From: Spirochaetales bacterium
GTDB taxonomy: Bacteria; Spirochaetota; Spirochaetia; DSM-16054; Sediminispirochaetaceae
Reading direction: 5' to 3'
NCBI GenBank assembly: GCA_021767325.1
Contig: JAASTM010000168.1
Span: forward strand, 1 to 6,034
DNA length: 6,034 nucleotides
Below, piece after piece: positions 1 through 6,034 of this stretch. The notes under the pieces are model-generated. The model was not told the DNA's origin. It saw nothing but the letters and a program-made list of their open reading frames with translations, and ran no database searches. Both the position numbers and the translations under genes were made by a program. The first letter of the stretch is position 1. Each line of letters begins with the position of its first letter.

Positions 1-371
1 AACATTCCTTCGGCATCCACCTTGAAGGGTCTGCCTCTCTCGTTGATGGCCTGCACCGTGATTGATGCCGGTCGGATCACATCGCCGTATACTCCGGGAA
101 TGCTGAGACAGCCCTCTTCATAGGGCAGCATCTCCTGACTGGTGCCGATTATCTGAGGGTTGATAAAGACCCGCGGCTGGTCACCATTTACATGGCACAC
201 GAATAGGCTCTTCAATAAGCCTACCTGGGGCGCCGCGAGGCCGACCCCGTCGCCCGTATACATCGTAGCAAGCATGCTTTGGGCCAGTTCGGCAATCTCG
301 CCGTTTACATCCTGTATTTCATCGACCTGTTCGCGCAGAACATCGTCGCCTAAAGTGACTATATCTAACAT
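1..371 (-). CDS. def: Peptide deformylase, N-terminal 123 codons (3' end outside window)
   Basis: This enzyme removes the formyl group from the N-terminal formyl-methionine of new proteins in the cytoplasm, using a divalent metal (usually iron). Translating the minus strand from the ATG at 371 gives an open frame to the window edge with two of the three family motifs: GVGLAAPQVG at residues 42-51 (Gln49 is the conserved catalytic-site glutamine) and EGCLS at residues 86-90 (Cys88 is the metal ligand). The third motif, HExxH, would lie beyond the window edge. The N-terminal LGDDVLRE is also typical of the family. The start is firm: an in-frame TAG lies five codons upstream, with no start codon between. 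There is no Shine-Dalgarno sequence before the ATG; instead a promoter sits directly upstream, described separately. priA ends 35 bases upstream. The family assignment is secure; completeness cannot be judged. Confidence 0.96.
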   Translation of the reverse strand, partial: MLDIVTLGDDVLREQVDEIQDVNGEIAELAQSMLATMYTGDGVGLAAPQVGLLKSLFVCHVNGDQPRVFINPQIIGTSQEMLPYEEGCLSIPGVYGDVIRPASITVQAINERGRPFKVDAEGM

Positions 372-377
372 GGTATA

Positions 378-406
378 ATAGTACTAAAAAGATTCTGCAC
401 CGTCAA
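378..406 (-). promoter_or_regulatory. Predicted sigma-70-type promoter for def
   Basis: On the minus strand TTGACG (401-406, 5 of 6 matches to the -35 consensus) is followed after exactly 17 bases by TACTAT (378-383, 4 of 6 matches to the -10 consensus). Seven bases separate the end of the -10 box from the A of the def ATG, counting that A, so transcription would be expected to begin at or within a base or two of the start codon. The -35 box begins immediately after the priA stop codon (407-409), so the promoter fills the whole intergenic gap. An alternative -10, TATTAT, lies three bases further downstream with a poorer 20-base spacer. Seen by eye; not scored against a matrix. Confidence 0.55.
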
Positions 407-2404
407 TTATAGTAAGCTGACCGGGTCGACATCGATCTCGATGTGCACACCCTTAGGCCGCTCGAAACCGCGGTACCACTGATAGAGAAATGAATGGACT
501 TTCGAAAAACTCTGGGTCCGTATCAGCAGCTGCTCACGATGATTCCCGGCAATTACTTCGATTGGACAGGGAGAGGGCCCGAGCAGCTCCGTAGTGGGAT
601 CGACCTGCTCAACCGGGGCCAACTGCGATTCCATGCCCTCGATCACCTCGTTCACCCGGATTTTTTCCTTTCCGCGGACTACCAGGCGGAACAGGCGGTA
701 GTAAGGCGGGAACATCAGCTGCCTGCGTACCGTCAGCTCATCTTCATAGAAGCGGGCAATATCCTGTTCCACGGCCTGTTTTATGGCCGGAACCTGCGGT
801 TTGTAGGTCTGCACCAGGACCTTGCCCTCGTCCAGAAAGCGGCCTGCCCGTCCCGAAACCTGTACAATCAGGTTGAAGGTACGCTCGCCGGCCCGGAAAT
901 CGGGCAGATTCAGGGCGCTGTCAGCTAATACAATCCCCACCAGCCGTACGCCCGGAAAGTTGAGTCCCTTGGCCACCATCTGCGTACCGAGCAACAGATC
1001 GTACTCGCCGGCCCGGAATGCCTTTAGTATTTTCTGCAGGCTGCCCTTCTTGCGGGTCGAATCGGTATCCACCCGGGCAATGCTCAGCTGCGGGAAGAGC
1101 TGACGAATGTCCTCCTCGATCTTTTCGGTGCCGAAGCCCGAATAACCAACATCCAGCGAGCCGCATTCGGGGCAGACATCCACCGGGCGGCGTGCGTACC
1201 CGCAGTAGTGGCAGACCATGCGGCTGGTGGCCTTGTGATAGGTGAGGTTCACCGAACAGTGGCTGCACTTCATCTCGTAGCCGCAGCTGCGGCAGTGGAA
1301 AAAATAGCTGAAGCCGCGGCGGTTGAGAAACAGAATTGTCTGTTTTCCCATTGCGGCGGTTTTATTGATTTCGTCAGTGAGCCGGTCGGAGATAGCCCGC
1401 TGCTGCCCCTGCATAGAGACTGTTTCGATAACCGGCATCTGCCCGCCGGAGACCCGCTCGGGGAGGTCGAGTCTGATTATCTGGCCGCGGTTCATCAGCT
1501 CGTAGGCCTCCAGGCTCGGGGTAGCGCTGCCCATCACCAGCTTTGCATCGGAGAGGGCACAGCGCTTCATGGCCACCTGGCGGGCGTGATAGCGGGGAGT
1601 TTGTCCTGATTTGTAGGAGGTTTCGTGCTCCTCATCCACCACAAAGAGCCCAATATCGGCCATCGGACTGAAGACCGCGCTGCGGGCTCCGATAACAAAG
1701 CGCACTTCCCCGGCCTGCATCCGGCGCCACTCCTTCAGCTTCTGCGAAGGGGTCAGCTTGGAGTGCCAGACCGCCGCAGTACTGCCGAAGCGGGCCTGCA
1801 CCTGCTGAATCAGCTGGTGGGTCAGGGCTATTTCCGGTACCAGATAGACCACTGCCCGGCCGGCAGCGATGGACTGCTGGGCCAGGCGCAGGAACACCTC
1901 GGTCTTTCCCGACCCCGTCACCCCGTACAGGTAGTACATCCGCTCCTCTCCGGCGGATATCCTCTCCAGCGCCGCAGACTGGGCCGGGGAGAGCTCGGCG
2001 GGGATGTGAAAGGAATCTTCCTCGGTCGGGAGGAACTCGGCCGTACTCTCGCGCTTGCCCCCCGGGATTATCACCGAAAGCGCTTCGCCGAGCGAACAGA
2101 AGTACATCTTTGCCAGCCACTGGGCCAGTTCCAGCTGTTCCCGGCCGAAGAGCACTTCGGCATCCAGAGAGCGCTTTACCGCCAGTATTTTGAAGTTCCC
2201 CGCCGGACGTTCCGCGGAGGTGGCGACTACATACCCGGTACGCAGGCGCCCGCGAAACGGGGCCTCTACCCGCATGCCCGGCTCCACCGGTGGAATTTCC
2301 TTTTTCTTCTTCTGGTCCGGTTCGGGCTGGCGGTAGGTGAAAGGCCCGTCTACCGGAAGATTGAAGACCACCTGCAGGTATTCTGCGGAAGTTTGCGTCG
2401 GCAC
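407..2404 (-). CDS. priA: Primosomal protein N' (PriA), replication restart helicase
   Basis: PriA is a superfamily-2 3'-to-5' DNA helicase that recognises abandoned replication forks and starts reloading of DnaB. The 665-residue product is somewhat shorter than the E. coli protein (about 730). Visible parts: an N-terminal 3'-end DNA-binding region (about 1-105); Walker A GVTGSGKT at 161-168 (Lys167); DEEH box at 257-260; GSATPS at 292-297; eight cysteines for two zinc ions at 371, 374, 380, 383, 398, 401, 411 and 414; TQMVAKG at 474-480; VSGRAGR arginine-finger motif at 516-522; and the usual C-terminal ending DVDPVSLL. All catalytic and zinc residues are present, so it looks functional. Translation starts at GTG (2402-2404), with GGGAG eight bases upstream, overlapping the stop codon of the glycosylase gene 12 bases away. 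A lysine-rich insertion near residues 27-38 separates two strands of the N-terminal domain. Confidence 0.98.
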   Translation of the reverse strand: MPTQTSAEYLQVVFNLPVDGPFTYRQPEPDQKKKKEIPPVEPGMRVEAPFRGRLRTGYVVATSAERPAGNFKILAVKRSLDAEVLFGREQLELAQWLAKMYFCSLGEALSVIIPGGKRESTAEFLPTEEDSFHIPAELSPAQSAALERISAGEERMYYLYGVTGSGKTEVFLRLAQQSIAAGRAVVYLVPEIALTHQLIQQVQARFGSTAAVWHSKLTPSQKLKEWRRMQAGEVRFVIGARSAVFSPMADIGLFVVDEEHETSYKSGQTPRYHARQVAMKRCALSDAKLVMGSATPSLEAYELMNRGQIIRLDLPERVSGGQMPVIETVSMQGQQRAISDRLTDEINKTAAMGKQTILFLNRRGFSYFFHCRSCGYEMKCSHCSVNLTYHKATSRMVCHYCGYARRPVDVCPECGSLDVGYSGFGTEKIEEDIRQLFPQLSIARVDTDSTRKKGSLQKILKAFRAGEYDLLLGTQMVAKGLNFPGVRLVGIVLADSALNLPDFRAGERTFNLIVQVSGRAGRFLDEGKVLVQTYKPQVPAIKQAVEQDIARFYEDELTVRRQLMFPPYYRLFRLVVRGKEKIRVNEVIEGMESQLAPVEQVDPTTELLGPSPCPIEVIAGNHREQLLIRTQSFSKVHSFLYQWYRGFERPKGVHIEIDVDPVSLL

Positions 2405-2412
2405 TCCGTCAG

Positions 2413-2417
2413 CTCCC
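2413..2417 (-). promoter_or_regulatory. Ribosome binding site of priA
   Basis: GGGAG lies eight bases before the GTG start at 2404 and shares its first G with the TAG stop of the upstream glycosylase gene. It supports GTG as the real start. The next in-frame methionine is residue 44, which would remove much of the N-terminal DNA-binding domain. Confidence 0.65.
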
Positions 2418-3178
2418 TATTCCTGCTGCTCGATTATTCGCTGCAGCTTCTGCAAATCGTCCCATACCGGCTTGCGATACACCGGATTGCGCAGGACTGC
2501 GCTGGGGTGATAGGTGGGAATCAGCGGAACTCCCCTGAACTGAAACACCCGGCCGTGCAGTTTACCGATTCCTTCCGTGGTTTCGGTGAGGATATGGGTA
2601 GAAATTCTGCCGAGGGTGAGGATGGCTCGCGGCTGGATGAGATCGAGTTGACGTTTGAGATACGATATGCAGGCGGCGGTTTCATCGGGCAAAGGATCAC
2701 GGTTGTCCGGAGGCCGGCATTTTATGATATTCCCGATAAACACGTCCTGCCGGCGGTCGAGGTTGATCGCATTCAGCCACTTATCCAGGTACTGTCCGGC
2801 TCGGCCGACGAAGGGACGCCCGCTGGCATCCTCCTGGGCTCCCGGAGCCTCGCCGATAATCATCAGCTTGGGATTCGACACCCCTTCGCCCGGAACCGCA
2901 TTGCGGCGGTTTTCAGATAAACGGCATTTGCGGCAGCTGCGCACCTCCTCGCCGATTTTCTCCAGCGAATCATCGGGGGCGGCATTACTGCCGGTACTCG
3001 CACTCGTATCTCCGGGGGTGCTGAACCGCTCCCGAATTTGATCGAAGCCGCCGGCGGAGGAGCCGGGGCGGTACAGGGGTTCCGGAGGGTCACTGCGGTT
3101 CGGCTGCCAGCCGCCTTCCAGGTAGGCTTCGGCCGACTGTAGTATATCCCAATATTTTTTAAGCTTTTCCTGTTCCAT
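2417..3178 (-). CDS. Family 4 uracil-DNA glycosylase with [4Fe-4S] cluster
   Basis: This enzyme cuts uracil from DNA, the first step of base excision repair of deaminated cytosine. The 253-residue product carries the four cysteines expected to hold the [4Fe-4S] cluster of family 4: Cys82 and Cys85 (CRKC), Cys154 (NIIKCRPPDNRDP) and Cys170. The uracil-pocket motif GEAPGAQED lies at 109-117, followed by GRPFVGRAG at 120-128, and the DNA-contact motif HPSAVLR at 224-230. Residues 1-75 are an extension ahead of the catalytic domain: a short helix-forming stretch, then a Ser/Gly/Pro-rich, probably flexible linker. Such extensions are common in bacterial members, once annotated as phage SPO1 DNA polymerase-like. 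The gene starts inside truA (20-base overlap) and ends 12 bases before priA, so it is probably co-translated with both. I leave the symbol blank because naming varies for this family. Confidence 0.94.
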   Translation of the reverse strand: MEQEKLKKYWDILQSAEAYLEGGWQPNRSDPPEPLYRPGSSAGGFDQIRERFSTPGDTSASTGSNAAPDDSLEKIGEEVRSCRKCRLSENRRNAVPGEGVSNPKLMIIGEAPGAQEDASGRPFVGRAGQYLDKWLNAINLDRRQDVFIGNIIKCRPPDNRDPLPDETAACISYLKRQLDLIQPRAILTLGRISTHILTETTEGIGKLHGRVFQFRGVPLIPTYHPSAVLRNPVYRKPVWDDLQKLQRIIEQQE

Positions 3179-3914
3179 AGCTCACCTTGTGTAAAAATAG
3201 CCCGTGTGGTGGAGCGGTCGCTCCGGCCAGGCTTCTGTCCCGGCTCCTCAGCAGTTCGGCCATACGCGCCGGCGGTTCCCCACTCTGACCGAGTTCCAGC
3301 ATAGTTCCCACCAGCGAGCGCACCATCCTCCATAAAAAGGCATTCCCGACTATTCTGAATACCATCGTCCCCTGCTGCATATAGACCGACGCCGAATATA
3401 TCTCGCGCAGCTTAGAAGGACTCTCATCGCCGGCGGCCGAAAAGGTGGTGAAGTCGTGGGTACCGACCAACCGGGCGGCATAAGCATCCAGCAATCCCGG
3501 CGCCGGCAGACGGGATCGACAGTAAGAATACGGCCGTTCGAAAGGGTCCGCTATGCGGGTCTGCAGCAGATAGTAGCGGTACTCCCGGGCCACCGCACTG
3601 TAGCGGGCATGGAACCGGTCGGATACGCGGCTGCTGGCGAGCACCCGGATATCCGGAGGCAGATGGCGATTGAAGGCCAGCGCATACTTTTCCGCAGGCA
3701 TGCTCTCATTCGGAGAATCAAAATGACAAATCTGACCGCGGGCATGCACACCCGAGTCGGTGCGTCCGGAGGCCACCACCCCAACGCTCCGATTCACCAC
3801 TGCCGCCGCGGCCCGTTCCACCTCCGCCTGAACCGTAGGATCATTGGGTTGGATCTGCCAACCGGCATAGCGGCTGCCGTCGTATGCTACTGTACACTTG
3901 ATTCGAACTGCCAT
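3159..3914 (-). CDS. truA: tRNA pseudouridine(38-40) synthase TruA
   Basis: TruA converts uridines 38, 39 and 40 of the tRNA anticodon stem-loop to pseudouridine. The 251-residue length is usual for the family. Landmarks: N-terminal TVAYDGSRYAGWQ (8-20); catalytic loop GRTDSGVHARGQ (50-61) with the nucleophile Asp53; FHARYSA (101-107) followed by REYRYYL (110-116); GTHDFTTF (151-158); FRIVGNAFLWRMVRSLVG (186-203); and the terminal PPHGLFLHKVSY (235-246). The ATG at 3914 is the only usable start: the next in-frame codon that matters upstream is the TGA stop of the DUF2225 gene, five sense codons away, and none of those five is a start codon. The ribosome site is weak (only GAG about eight bases upstream), so translation probably relies on coupling to the upstream gene. 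The last 20 bases overlap the glycosylase gene. Confidence 0.97.
   Translation of the reverse strand: MAVRIKCTVAYDGSRYAGWQIQPNDPTVQAEVERAAAAVVNRSVGVVASGRTDSGVHARGQICHFDSPNESMPAEKYALAFNRHLPPDIRVLASSRVSDRFHARYSAVAREYRYYLLQTRIADPFERPYSYCRSRLPAPGLLDAYAARLVGTHDFTTFSAAGDESPSKLREIYSASVYMQQGTMVFRIVGNAFLWRMVRSLVGTMLELGQSGEPPARMAELLRSRDRSLAGATAPPHGLFLHKVSYGTGKA
3181..3188 (-). promoter_or_regulatory. Ribosome binding site of the uracil-DNA glycosylase gene, inside truA
   Basis: AAGGTGAG lies within the truA coding region just before the ATG at 3178 (two bases after the full octamer, six after AAGG). It supports the internal start and the 20-base overlap, since the two reading frames share this stretch. 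Confidence 0.6.
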
Positions 3915-3929
3915 AGCGCTAACTCTGCA

Positions 3930-4778
3930 TCAGCCCTTCAGTTCGTTATTTATACTGGCGTGCAGATCCCTGGCCCGTTCGAGTAAAGTCGACGGCTTGT
4001 CTTTGGTGGCCTTCCCCAGTCCGAACAGGCGCCCCACCGTCGTCTTGGCCCGTTCCAGACTCTTTCGACGCTGCTCCTCATCATCCTGGGCCCCGTGCTC
4101 GAACTCCATCAGCGCGGATATGTAGAGTACTCCGTCATACCCGTAATTCTGATCGAGATCGGGTCCTAAATAGCCGGCATCGGTAATTCCCTCCTTGCCC
4201 TCCTCTTCGTAGCGCAGGGCTTCGGTGTAGAAAAACCAGGCCTTGTGATAATATATTTCTGCCAGATAATCGTAGTGTTCCCCCGGTTCCTTGCGGTGCA
4301 GATCTGCACAGATCCACGCCGAGCGGAGGGCACAGATGCCCTTTTTGATAGTCGGACTCATTTCAGGGGGAAACTGCTCCATACTCATCATTGCATAGTG
4401 GTAAGATGCCACCCCCGTCTTGAGGTCGCGGGGCTGGGTAAAATCGAGATCGGGAAAAATCTTTGTCAGAGCCGTCCGTCTGGTCTCCCGTGAGTTATCC
4501 AGTGCCTGGACAGTCGACTTGGGAATCTCATTGAAGTCCTGCGGAAAAGCTGCATAGAGACAGGCCGGGCAGACGGTGATCGGATAAATGAGAGGATTGA
4601 CCTCGCCGTATTTTTCCGTAGGCTCATACAGCCGCCGCAGCTCCTTGGTGAGAGAGCCGGCGATCAGCCGGCCGCGGCCCGTGCGCATATCCTCCCGCCG
4701 GAACTCATTGTTGCAGACCGGACAGGTTATACTGTTTTTCGAGAAAAAGGTAATAGAGTCACCGGCTTTCGCGTTCAT
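3930..4778 (-). CDS. DUF2225 family protein, zinc-ribbon head with helical C-terminal region
   Basis: The function is unknown; I recognise the family as DUF2225, found in spirochaetes and Firmicutes. The 282-residue product has no signal peptide or membrane segment and should be cytoplasmic. Two cysteine pairs, CPVC at 19-22 and CPAC at 70-73, form a split zinc-ribbon-like site. Between them are an Arg-rich stretch (REDMRTGRGR, 28-37) and YEPTEKYGEVNPLIYP (51-66), which is characteristic of the family. From about residue 90 the sequence is mainly helical, rich in Tyr, Trp, Ala and Glu, resembling tetratricopeptide-like repeats (AEIYYHKAWFFYTEALRYEE is one such helix pair). That suggests a protein-protein interaction scaffold, which is inference. 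The start has a good ribosome site, AGGGGG, six bases upstream. It follows acpS by a single base and precedes truA by 15 bases, so it is surely co-transcribed with both. Confidence 0.88.
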   Translation of the reverse strand: MNAKAGDSITFFSKNSITCPVCNNEFRREDMRTGRGRLIAGSLTKELRRLYEPTEKYGEVNPLIYPITVCPACLYAAFPQDFNEIPKSTVQALDNSRETRRTALTKIFPDLDFTQPRDLKTGVASYHYAMMSMEQFPPEMSPTIKKGICALRSAWICADLHRKEPGEHYDYLAEIYYHKAWFFYTEALRYEEEGKEGITDAGYLGPDLDQNYGYDGVLYISALMEFEHGAQDDEEQRRKSLERAKTTVGRLFGLGKATKDKPSTLLERARDLHASINNELKG

Positions 4779-4779
4779 T

Positions 4780-5154
4780 TCAATCCCCCTCTATTACTAT
4801 CAATGCAACCGCCATATCGTGTTCATGGGTCATGGTAAGATGTATTGATTTACCCCGATGACGGTGAAAAGCTTCCAGGGCAGTGCCATGGAGCTGTATA
4901 TCCGGTTTTCCGTTATGAGAGTTCACCACCTGAATATCCCGCAGTACCAGACTGCGCATCCCGGTACCCAGGGCCTTGCCAAAGGCCTCCTTGGCTGCAA
5001 AGCGGGCCGCCAGCGAGAGGATTGCTCCGCTTTTCCGGTGATGAACCGCATCGATTTCATCTTCGTGAAAGAAACGCCGCAGCAGTTTCTCATTATACCA
5101 CCAGTGGCGCATCCGCTCGACGCTGACTATATCTATTCCCATACCTAAAATCAT
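4780..5154 (-). CDS. acpS: Holo-[acyl-carrier-protein] synthase AcpS
   Basis: AcpS transfers the 4'-phosphopantetheine arm from coenzyme A to a serine of apo-ACP, activating the carrier for fatty acid synthesis. The 124-residue product has the usual compact form: MGIDIVSVERM near the N-terminus with metal-binding Asp8, RFAAKEAFGKALGTG at 51-65 with Glu56 and Lys55, and the C-terminal strand motif LTMTHEHDMAVALIV at 106-120. The frame is open upstream to 5283, which would give a 167-residue protein, but the extra 43 residues lack family resemblance and lie opposite no other signal. The ATG at 5154 fits family alignments, is preceded by a strong GGAGGAG ribosome site, and overlaps the ybbR stop as ATGA. 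The downstream gene starts one base after the TGA stop. Confidence 0.95.
   Translation of the reverse strand: MILGMGIDIVSVERMRHWWYNEKLLRRFFHEDEIDAVHHRKSGAILSLAARFAAKEAFGKALGTGMRSLVLRDIQVVNSHNGKPDIQLHGTALEAFHRHRGKSIHLTMTHEHDMAVALIVIEGD
4785..4790 (-). promoter_or_regulatory. Ribosome binding site of the DUF2225 gene, inside acpS
   Basis: AGGGGG lies six bases before the ATG at 4778, within the last codons of acpS. Ribosomes ending acpS at the TGA (4780-4782) would stop one base from the next start, which favours translational coupling. Confidence 0.6.
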
Positions 5155-6034
5155 TCGGGCTCCTCCAGACGGGTAATTTCCACCTCCACGCTGGTCGGAC
5201 TGTATTTCAACACCAGAATCCCGCGGGGAACATCCGGGCTCACTTCCAGTTCGTAGGTACCCGGCTCTTCGATACCGGAACAATCAAAGGTCAGCATAAA
5301 GTCTTCGGTATTGACCTTTTCCAACAGCAGCTGGCTGCCCTGCACCGTCATCTGTGTATCCTGTGGTACCCCGGAGACTGCCAAATCTCCGGCTAAATCC
5401 AGGGCGATCAGATCGATGTTCTCCACCGTTTTGAGAATACTCTTCTCCTGTATAATACCGAAAAACTCGACCGTATCACCTCCCGGAAACGAAGCGAACT
5501 GGTCGGGCTTTTTCAAACGCAGCCGCACGGTAAAATCCTCCGTTCGACCGGACAGATCGATGGGCTCGGTTTCGACGGCTTTCAGATCTTTGACGGTACT
5601 CTCCAGCCCCTCGATTTCTACACTGGAGGGAGTGAGAAAGTACTGGGTAAGTTCGTACCCTTTAGCCGGATAGCCCACCAGGAGCGGTTCTACCTGTACA
5701 CTCTTGGAGAGCTTCTTTTCAATCTTCAGGCTGAGTTTTTTCGGTTCGACCTGTAATTCCAAAGGATCGATGTGGGCAAGGCTGCCCTCTTTGACCACAC
5801 GGATCGGTACGGTGTAGCGCCCCTCCTCTTCGAACTGTATAAAATCGGCATACACCTTGATGTCATCTTCCAGAACCAGATTGATGTCTTCGCTCTGGCC
5901 CCGCATTGTAACCCTGACGGTACGGGGATAGTTTTCGGCGGGGATAAACTGCTCGCCAGTACGAATCTCTAGAGGAACACTTAGAAAGCGCTCTTCCAGG
6001 GTCGCCATCTGATTGAAGAGAAACAGCAACACCG
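5151..6034 (-). CDS. YbbR/CdaR-domain protein, C-terminal portion (5' end outside window)
   Basis: YbbR-domain proteins are extracytoplasmic, anchored by one N-terminal membrane helix; in Firmicutes the member CdaR controls the diadenylate cyclase CdaA, which makes c-di-AMP. The visible 294 codons begin with a hydrophobic run (LLFLFNQM) that looks like the end of the anchor helix, followed by TLEERFLSVPLEIR, the usual opening of the first YbbR repeat. I see about three repeats of 80-100 residues, near 15-97, 98-195 and 200-290 of the visible part, each beta-rich with a repeated pattern of SVPLE/VEPLL-type strands and LTPSSVEIEG or YSPTSVEVE endings. The GTG at 6030-6032 and ATG at 6006-6008 are probably internal codons, because starting there would lose the anchor. 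The stop overlaps the acpS start by four bases. The cyclase gene is expected just outside the window; that is inference. Confidence 0.87.
   Translation of the reverse strand, partial: VLLFLFNQMATLEERFLSVPLEIRTGEQFIPAENYPRTVRVTMRGQSEDINLVLEDDIKVYADFIQFEEEGRYTVPIRVVKEGSLAHIDPLELQVEPKKLSLKIEKKLSKSVQVEPLLVGYPAKGYELTQYFLTPSSVEIEGLESTVKDLKAVETEPIDLSGRTEDFTVRLRLKKPDQFASFPGGDTVEFFGIIQEKSILKTVENIDLIALDLAGDLAVSGVPQDTQMTVQGSQLLLEKVNTEDFMLTFDCSGIEEPGTYELEVSPDVPRGILVLKYSPTSVEVEITRLEEPE
5160..5166 (-). promoter_or_regulatory. Ribosome binding site that fixes the acpS start
   Basis: GGAGGAG, near-perfect to the anti-Shine-Dalgarno consensus, lies five bases before the ATG at 5154 and inside the last codons of the ybbR gene. 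It decides the acpS start over the longer open frame that reaches 5283. Confidence 0.8.

Noticed and set aside
160..378. A 72-codon plus-strand open frame
   Set aside because: It is antisense to the 5' part of def, where the minus strand encodes two diagnostic deformylase motifs.
372..406. A terminator after priA
   Set aside because: The gap contains a short T run on the minus strand (TTTTT at 386-390), but no GC-rich hairpin precedes it. The bases form a promoter better than a terminator.
494..928. A 144-codon plus-strand open frame opposite the 3' part of priA
   Set aside because: Antisense shadow of the PriA helicase C-terminal region; no motif and no convincing ribosome site.
921..1268. 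A 115-codon minus-strand open frame overlapping the PriA zinc region in another frame
   Set aside because: Out-of-frame shadow: the priA frame here carries all eight zinc cysteines and conserved helicase motifs.
1625..2920. A 431-codon open frame on the plus strand opposite priA and the glycosylase gene
   Set aside because: It runs antisense across two well-supported genes and their junction. Its product is rich in Arg, Gly, Leu and His with no recognisable motif. Long antisense frames are expected opposite codon-biased GC-rich genes.
5155..5283. A possible 43-residue N-terminal extension of AcpS
   Set aside because: The stretch overlaps the conserved YbbR C-terminus in another frame and has no AcpS similarity. 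A strong ribosome site precedes the shorter start at 5154.
1..6034. A hidden defence, mobile or CRISPR system
   Set aside because: Essentially every base lies in a recognised housekeeping gene or a gap of 35 bases or less. No repeats, integrase, transposase or toxin-antitoxin genes are visible on either strand.

Overview
The window is a dense, single-strand block of bacterial housekeeping genes. All seven coding regions lie on the minus strand, so transcription runs from high to low coordinates. In that order they are: a YbbR/CdaR-type protein (cut at its start by the window edge), acpS (holo-ACP synthase), a DUF2225 protein with a four-cysteine zinc-ribbon-like head, truA (tRNA pseudouridine synthase), a family-4 uracil-DNA glycosylase, priA (primosomal helicase), and def (peptide deformylase, cut by the other window edge). 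Base composition looks moderately GC-rich by eye. The order ybbR - acpS - DUF2225 - truA - (udg) - priA matches, from memory, the arrangement in Borrelia around BB0009-BB0014. A free-living, GC-richer member of the Spirochaetaceae is therefore my best guess at the source. This is an inference from synteny, not from a marker gene.

The first six genes behave like one operon. Junctions in transcription order are: ybbR/acpS, 4-base ATGA overlap; acpS/DUF2225, 1-base gap; DUF2225/truA, 15-base gap; truA/udg, 20-base overlap; udg/priA, 12-base gap. Most starts have a Shine-Dalgarno sequence lying in or next to the upstream gene; truA is the weak case. Nothing resembling a terminator appears inside the block. 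The priA/def junction differs. Its 35-base gap holds a good sigma-70-type promoter whose predicted transcription start falls on or next to the def ATG, and there is no ribosome-binding site, so def may be read from a leaderless mRNA.

Functionally the block mixes envelope/c-di-AMP-linked biology (YbbR), lipid carrier activation (AcpS), tRNA modification (TruA), DNA repair and replication restart (UDG, PriA), and protein maturation (Def). The likely missing neighbours are cdaA (diadenylate cyclase) just beyond the right edge and perhaps fmt beyond the left edge; both are inferences. No RNA genes, mobile elements, repeats, CRISPR arrays or phage genes were found, and no non-coding stretch exceeds about 35 bases. 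I did not find a new multi-gene system. The points most worth a second look are the putative leaderless def promoter and the uncharacterised DUF2225 protein held in a conserved cluster.
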